In this document: piece by piece, positions 18,676 through 23,492 of the stretch
How the letters are laid out: each line of letters begins with the position of its first letter
How positions within the stretch are numbered: the stretch's first letter is position 1
Origin: Mucidula mucida
Lineage: Eukaryota > Basidiomycota > Agaricomycetes > Agaricales > Physalacriaceae
Direction of reading: 5' to 3'
Length of the DNA: 23,492 nt
Assembly (NCBI GenBank): GCA_015501055.1
Contig: JADNYV010000531.1
Span: forward strand, 1 to 23,492
The notes under the pieces: generated by a model
What the model saw: only the letters and a program-made list of their open reading frames with translations
What the model was told of the DNA's origin: nothing
Database searches by the model: none
Made by a program: the position numbers and the translations under genes

Positions 18676-20247
18676 ATGATAATCCTCCCATACAACCCCG
18701 TTCACAAGCTGTTTCCTTCGGATACCGACCGGACTGTTTCCAAGATCAGTATGCCGTTATATGCAGACCTGTGGGGGTACAATGACCAATTGCAATCAGT
18801 CCTTGGATCTATGTATTCCCCGCAACAGACGCCAAATTCTCAGAAATAACAACAAGCTCCCATTGAACAGGCTCCCCACGTCCCCTTCCAATCATCCTTG
18901 TATGGCTACACACCCGCCGAGCAACAGCAATATTTTGCATCTCCTCAATTTTCTGGTGCTCCCCAAAGTACTTCCATTATTAATCAGGGACTGCAGTTCC
19001 AACACATATCCCCGGACCGGTACACTTACCCAAACTCCGGTTTCTGGTTGCAGAACAACAGCCTGAACTTAGATCCGCATTTCTTGTCAAATATGTCCAT
19101 GACTTCCATTGCTTCCCAGACTTATCCAAATCTCTTCACTCCCCCAATCATGCAGAACAACCCCTTATTGCCCCATCTGTTCCGATTGTTCCATTACAGC
19201 CACCTCCCGTTTCGCCACCCCAACAATCAACTGCATCTGCTTCCGCGGCAGTACCTCCACCAGTGAGACCAAACAAAAGGGGTAATCTTTTGCCCCCTGT
19301 TCCTCCTCGTCCCTGGCATAATGCTTCTGTACCGCCGGCTCAAGTTCATCCCTTGCCACAGGTTTCCCAGCCGCAGATACTCCCACCTCCCGTTCAGAAT
19401 ATCTACTACATGGCGCCGCGCGAATCTTTGCGGTACACAACACCCGTTCTGACAAGTATCCGGAGCTAACGGACACAAGTACCTGGTCGGCCTGGTGTCT
19501 CGGAAGGAGAACATCATGTATGCGTCCAATGTCATTTCCCACATCACCTTCCTTAATCCCAGATTTGGCCCTGGATCACGTTGTTACCCATCATTCTGTC
19601 CCCAGTTAACATATCAGTCAACACTTGAGGAATGGCGCGCATACAGGACTGGCAGGTGAAAGATGGACTGGCTTACTCCATTTTGACTGGACATCTGGCT
19701 AAGACGATAATATCGGCGGTTCCGTTGTACTGCTCCAATGATTTTCTCAAACTTGCAGGGCTTATGGGGGTGGGCAGTATACGGCAGCGGAAGCAACTTT
19801 GACGATGCATGTGCTCAGAAGTTTATGTTGAGGAACGCACCTGTGTTCATCCAGAACTGGAGGACTGTGATTTGCCAGAGCAAGATTTTGGAGACATACG
19901 CCGTTCATTACTCTGCTATTCTCTCCGCGATCAAGAAGTCCATTGCTCCCATTTTTAAGGACAAAGCGCAAGTCTATGGAATTGCTCTCGACAATCCCAG
20001 CATTGTTATTGACAAGAACTACATTGAGGGTGTATTCCGGGCAATCTTTGCTCAGCATCAATTAGACGCACGCAGCAAGTCCCAAGGCAAGTCTGGCTGT
20101 ACTAGTCAGTCTTGTACAGCTCCTCACTGCATCAACAAGCAGTGTCGTAGTCCTTATGGCCACACAATTGATCAATGCTGGGCCGAAGGGAGTGGTAATG
20201 CTGGGGGTGGACCAAGTGGTGGCAAAAAGAAATCAAAAGAGAAGTGA
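18676..20247 (+). pseudogene. Copia gag-like region, broken
   Basis: The frame starting at ATG 18676 (MIILPYNPVHKLF) is Gln/Pro-rich and stops at TAA 18847-18849, then continues in the same frame (YGYTPAEQQQYF) to about 19160. Near there it shifts to a second frame (PPQQSTASASAAVPPP onward to TAA at 19467-19469). Further shifts occur in 19470-19740, where gag-type sequence appears (KDGLAYSILTGHLAKTIIS). The last part (19738-20247) is open and ends with a zinc-knuckle-like C-x4-C-x5-H-x4-C (QCRSPYGHTIDQCW) and a Gly/Lys tail. In live elements this protein packages the RNA. At least one stop and two or more frameshifts disable it. Confidence 0.8.
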
Positions 20248-20319
20248 GATGCAAAAGCAAATATGGCTACCACTACGGCAAAAGATGTACCGTCTACAAT
20301 TTAGACTTATGGCGCTTAT

Positions 20320-23300
20320 TCAGCTAATACATTGAGACCCCTCGACAACGCCTCGAATTCACTTGGTGATTTGCGCCAACGCGACCCCGTAGCATATGTT
20401 GCTCTGACCACGAGATTCCGGGGACTCCTTAATTCTGGTTGCACCTATCACATCATTCGTGACTGTACACTATTCCATTTGTACAATTTGTCCCAGGCAA
20501 TGGATGTCAACACCGCATGCGCTGGAACTCTCTCCACCCTGGGTATGGGTAAAGTACATCTTTGTGTCACCTTGCCAGACAACACTCCATACGCATTATC
20601 CTCCATGAATGCCTCCACGCGCCAGGCACCCCAACCAATCTTCTCTCGGTTGGTGCAATGACTGAAAATTATTTCTACTTTGATTTTGGACATAATGAGT
20701 GTTGCGTCAAACTTCCTCTCCGTTGTGGTGAACAGAAGGACCCTAACAGGTACTTTTGGGCGGAAAATCAGGAAGGTCTCTTCTGGCTTGACTGCTCATT
20801 CGATAAACCACCTCCTTGCCCACCTGCTGTTGCCAACCTCGCGGCCGCTTTGCCAACATTCAAGAAGACATTGAAAACAAGGTATTACTGGCACTGCATA
20901 CTTGGCCATACCAATTATTGCAAAACCAACCGAATACTCAACGGTGGCACCAATATTGAGGGGGTGGCATTGAATGATATGTTGCATGATGCGGGCAACA
21001 AGTGTGTTACGTGCATAATGGCCAAAAGGAATTGCTACTCATATTGACTCCATGGTGGTCTCTCAGAGAAGCCTCTCAACATTATCCACATTGACATCTG
21101 CGGTCCTATGCCAACCAAGACGCCGAAACACCATGAATACTTCTTTGTTTAGTATGACAACTGTACACTATGGAACAGTGTTGATCTACTGGTCAAGCGC
21201 TCTGATGCCGCTCCAGCCCTCAAGGTCACAATTGCGAAGTGGGAACTTGCGGTTGATGGTCTTGTTAAGGCGGTACAGAGTGACGCTTCAAAGGAATTCA
21301 TTGCAGGCCGTATAAAGAAGTATCTGGATTCTTGTGGAATTGCCATGTGCACAACCGTGCCGTACGCACATTAACAGAATGGTTGAGTACAACGTCTGAT
21401 TCAAAGACTAGAGAAGATGATGCGCGCGTTGCTCACGGATTCCGGATTACCACGGTCGTTCTGGGGAGATGCCATGCTAACCGCTTCCTATCTCATCAAT
21501 AGACTCACCACTTCTTCACTTCCACGCGGCGTTATGCCACACAAACTCTTTAAGAAGTCGATCCCGAATCTATCAAAACTTTGTTGATGGGGTTGCCAAG
21601 TCTTCTTCTTCACACCAATGGAAAAGCGAGGGACACTGGATGGACCATGGGAAGAGGGGATATTTGTTGGGTATGTCAAGGGTAGGAAGGGATGGATGGT
21701 GAGGGACTTATTAGGTGGATACTATTTCTCCGACAACGTCATATTCAACAAAAATTGTCCGGGACGCCTCAGCAATAAATGTTGCTTCATCGATCCACCC
21801 GCTGAGGATACCACTGAAATTGTATATACATTGAACGGGGCCACAAAGAAAACCGTCATTCAAAACTCCGTGAACCCATTTCAAGACCCCGTCCCGGTGA
21901 ATACCGTTGGAAACAACACCAAGGACGGGGCACAGGGCCCGACGAATACTGTCAGAAACAATGTCGAGGCACCTGCATTACCTATGCATAGAGTAAAGAA
22001 AAAATTCTCTGACATTCCTTTCACAGACCGCGTCTTGCGCAGTGAGCATTGTCGGAATATTGTCCTAGCGGCGTATTTTGCGGTGCATAAGGTACTTGAC
22101 GCGGCAGATGACATCAACTCTTTTCAAGACCATCTATCTCCATATGTCACCGCCTTCCTTAGCCACTCCTTGTCATCAAAGACTCTTCAACACCGTACAT
22201 GGGACCTCTCAAAGCCGCCACTTACGTACCAGGAAGCCCGTGCGCAACCAGACTGGGCTTGATGGAAGGAGGCAATGAATGTTGAGTTCGGTCGGCTGGT
22301 AAAGATGGAAGTATTCCACAAAGCTGTCCTTCCACAAGGGAAGAAGGCTGTGGGGTGCAAATGGGTGTACATTGAGAAGACATTTCCCAAGGTGAAAGCC
22401 AAGGCTTGTCTTGTCGCTAATGGGTTTAGACAGCAGCCGGACGACTATGGGGAGACAGCTGCCCCCGTGGCAAAGATTGATTCCATTCATTTTATTCTGG
22501 CAAAAGCTGCTGTTGCAACCTTAAGCTCTACACATTTGACGTCAAAACAGCATTTCTCAATGCTCTATTGGATGAGGAAGTGTATATAAAGGGTGTTCCG
22601 GGATATTAGGACGTGTTCAACAAGTCTACTGCAAATCTCCTGTTAAAGGCAATTTACGGACTAAAACAGGCTGGACACCAGTGGTTCGTTTTTCTCAGCT
22701 CTGTCCTCGCTGAACTTGGCCTCCACAGCACGGAGATCAACTGCGCCTTCTTCGGTATCTTTCATCATCCCCCTCACCCGTCTATCCCCATGCCGGAAGA
22801 TGGATCCCCATTATTCATTTACCTCCCTATCCATGTTAATGACGGTCTTGCTGCCACAAACACCAAACCGTTGTATGCTTGGCTCATTGATGAGCTCAAC
22901 AAGCGCTTCTTGATCACCAATTGTGGTGAGGCGAAGGTCTTCCTTACGATCTGCATTACCCGTGACCGTGCCCGCCATAAACTGTGGATTGACCAGACCG
23001 GCTATATTGAGGATCTCTTTGCCACGTACAATATAAGTCCTGTCCTACTTTGCCTGTCCCACTCACATATCCTCTCTACCAACTCTCCCCCGCGCCCGAA
23101 AACGCTCTCCCCAATGTCGTGGACCACAAGCTCACCAAATACTTTCAAAAACTCATGAGCTCCATGCTCTTCCTCGCAGTCTGTACTCATCCTGACATTG
23201 TCTATACTTGTGCCGCGCTTGGGCAGTACAACACGCGCCTACCAGGGAAGTTGTGCTTGCTGCAAAGAAAGTCCTTCAGTATCTTTCAGGGACGCAACAC

Positions 23301-23492
23301 TACGCGCTTGAGTATGGGGGTGAGCCTACCCGACATGCTATTGGCACTCTCAATGGCAATGAGGGCGGTGACATTGGGGGCGACATGATCTTTTGTGATT
23401 CTGATTGGGAGTGACCCTACTGATTGCAGGAGTATGTCCGGTTATGCGTGCTATACCAGAACTGCCTGATTAGATGGTTGAGCGCGAAGCAG
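20320..23492 (+). pseudogene. Decayed Ty1/Copia pol (protease, integrase, RT, RNase H), runs off the window
   Basis: Domain order protease, integrase, RT, RNase H is diagnostic of Copia. Protease: LLNSGCTYHIIRD, with Asn (20431-20433) where Asp is expected. Pre-integrase zinc motif at about 20880-21025 (WHCILGH, then CVTC). Integrase: DICGPMPT, QSDASKEF, then AH-stop-QNG-stop-VQR, with Gln (21390-21392) where the catalytic Glu is expected and stops at 21372-21374 and 21384-21386. RT: VGCKWVYIEKTF, IYGLKQAGHQW and VHVNDGL, with Asn (22838-22840) where Asp is expected. RNase H: DSDW near 23400 and IRWLSAKQ at the window end. Frameshifts lie near 20640, 21050, 22520, 23040 and 23230-23410. The element is dead. 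Confidence 0.92.

Noticed and set aside
1..23492. CRISPR arrays, tRNA, rRNA or bacterial operon signals
   Set aside because: None seen; introns and gene families are eukaryotic.

Overview
The window reads as nuclear DNA of a filamentous basidiomycete, most likely an Agaricomycete. Genes are broken by many introns of about 46-75 nt with GT...AG ends and CTRAC-type branch points. The gene content is typical of that group: a fungal MYND-finger protein, an F-box protein with a C-terminal Cys/His finger, and a fungal kinase-like protein. The repeats are an LTR chromovirus (Ty3/Gypsy), a Ty1/Copia element and TA-flanked MITEs. No rRNA, tRNA or CRISPR was seen.

Layout. 1-1372: tandem and broken LTRs of one family, with a 688-bp foreign insert between 26-bp direct repeats. 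1373-1798: the 3' end of a second copy of the F-box gene, fused at 1798/1799 to the C-terminal coding end of a probable membrane transporter. 2413-3910 (-): three-exon MYND-finger gene, 457 aa. 4223-4903: two 248-bp MITEs in inverted orientation. 4982-5384: a weak candidate small spliced gene. 6914-9488 (+): F-box gene of about ten exons with two single-base frame breaks. 10074-12137 (-): ten-exon gene for an unrecognised 533-aa Ser/Thr/Pro-rich protein. 12468-13750 (+): five-exon protein-kinase-like gene, 357 aa, divergently arranged with the previous gene. 14063-14522: an internal exon of the second F-box copy, split by a 233-bp solo LTR with a 5-bp target duplication. 14523-15242: two LTRs of the first family head to head. 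15243-18300 (-): decayed chromovirus pol. 18353-23492 (+): decayed Copia element running off the window.

How it fits together. The host genes show no pathway relationship; this is an ordinary fungal gene cluster flanked and shuffled by retroelements. The most informative signal is the F-box duplication. The left half of the copy (14063-14522) ends in GTTGC immediately before an LTR start, and the right half (1373-1798) begins with GTTGC immediately after an LTR end. The two halves therefore look like parts of one insertion event, seen in two duplicated copies or separated by rearrangement. The copy also keeps a base that the longer F-box gene has lost.

Both retroelements are dead. Conserved catalytic acids are replaced (Asp to Asn in Gypsy RT, Copia RT and Copia protease; Glu to Gln in Copia integrase). 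Many of the lesions have the C-to-T / G-to-A form expected of cytosine deamination. The strongest candidate for something undescribed is the unrecognised 533-aa protein at 10074-12137; I see no evidence of a novel enzymatic or defence system.
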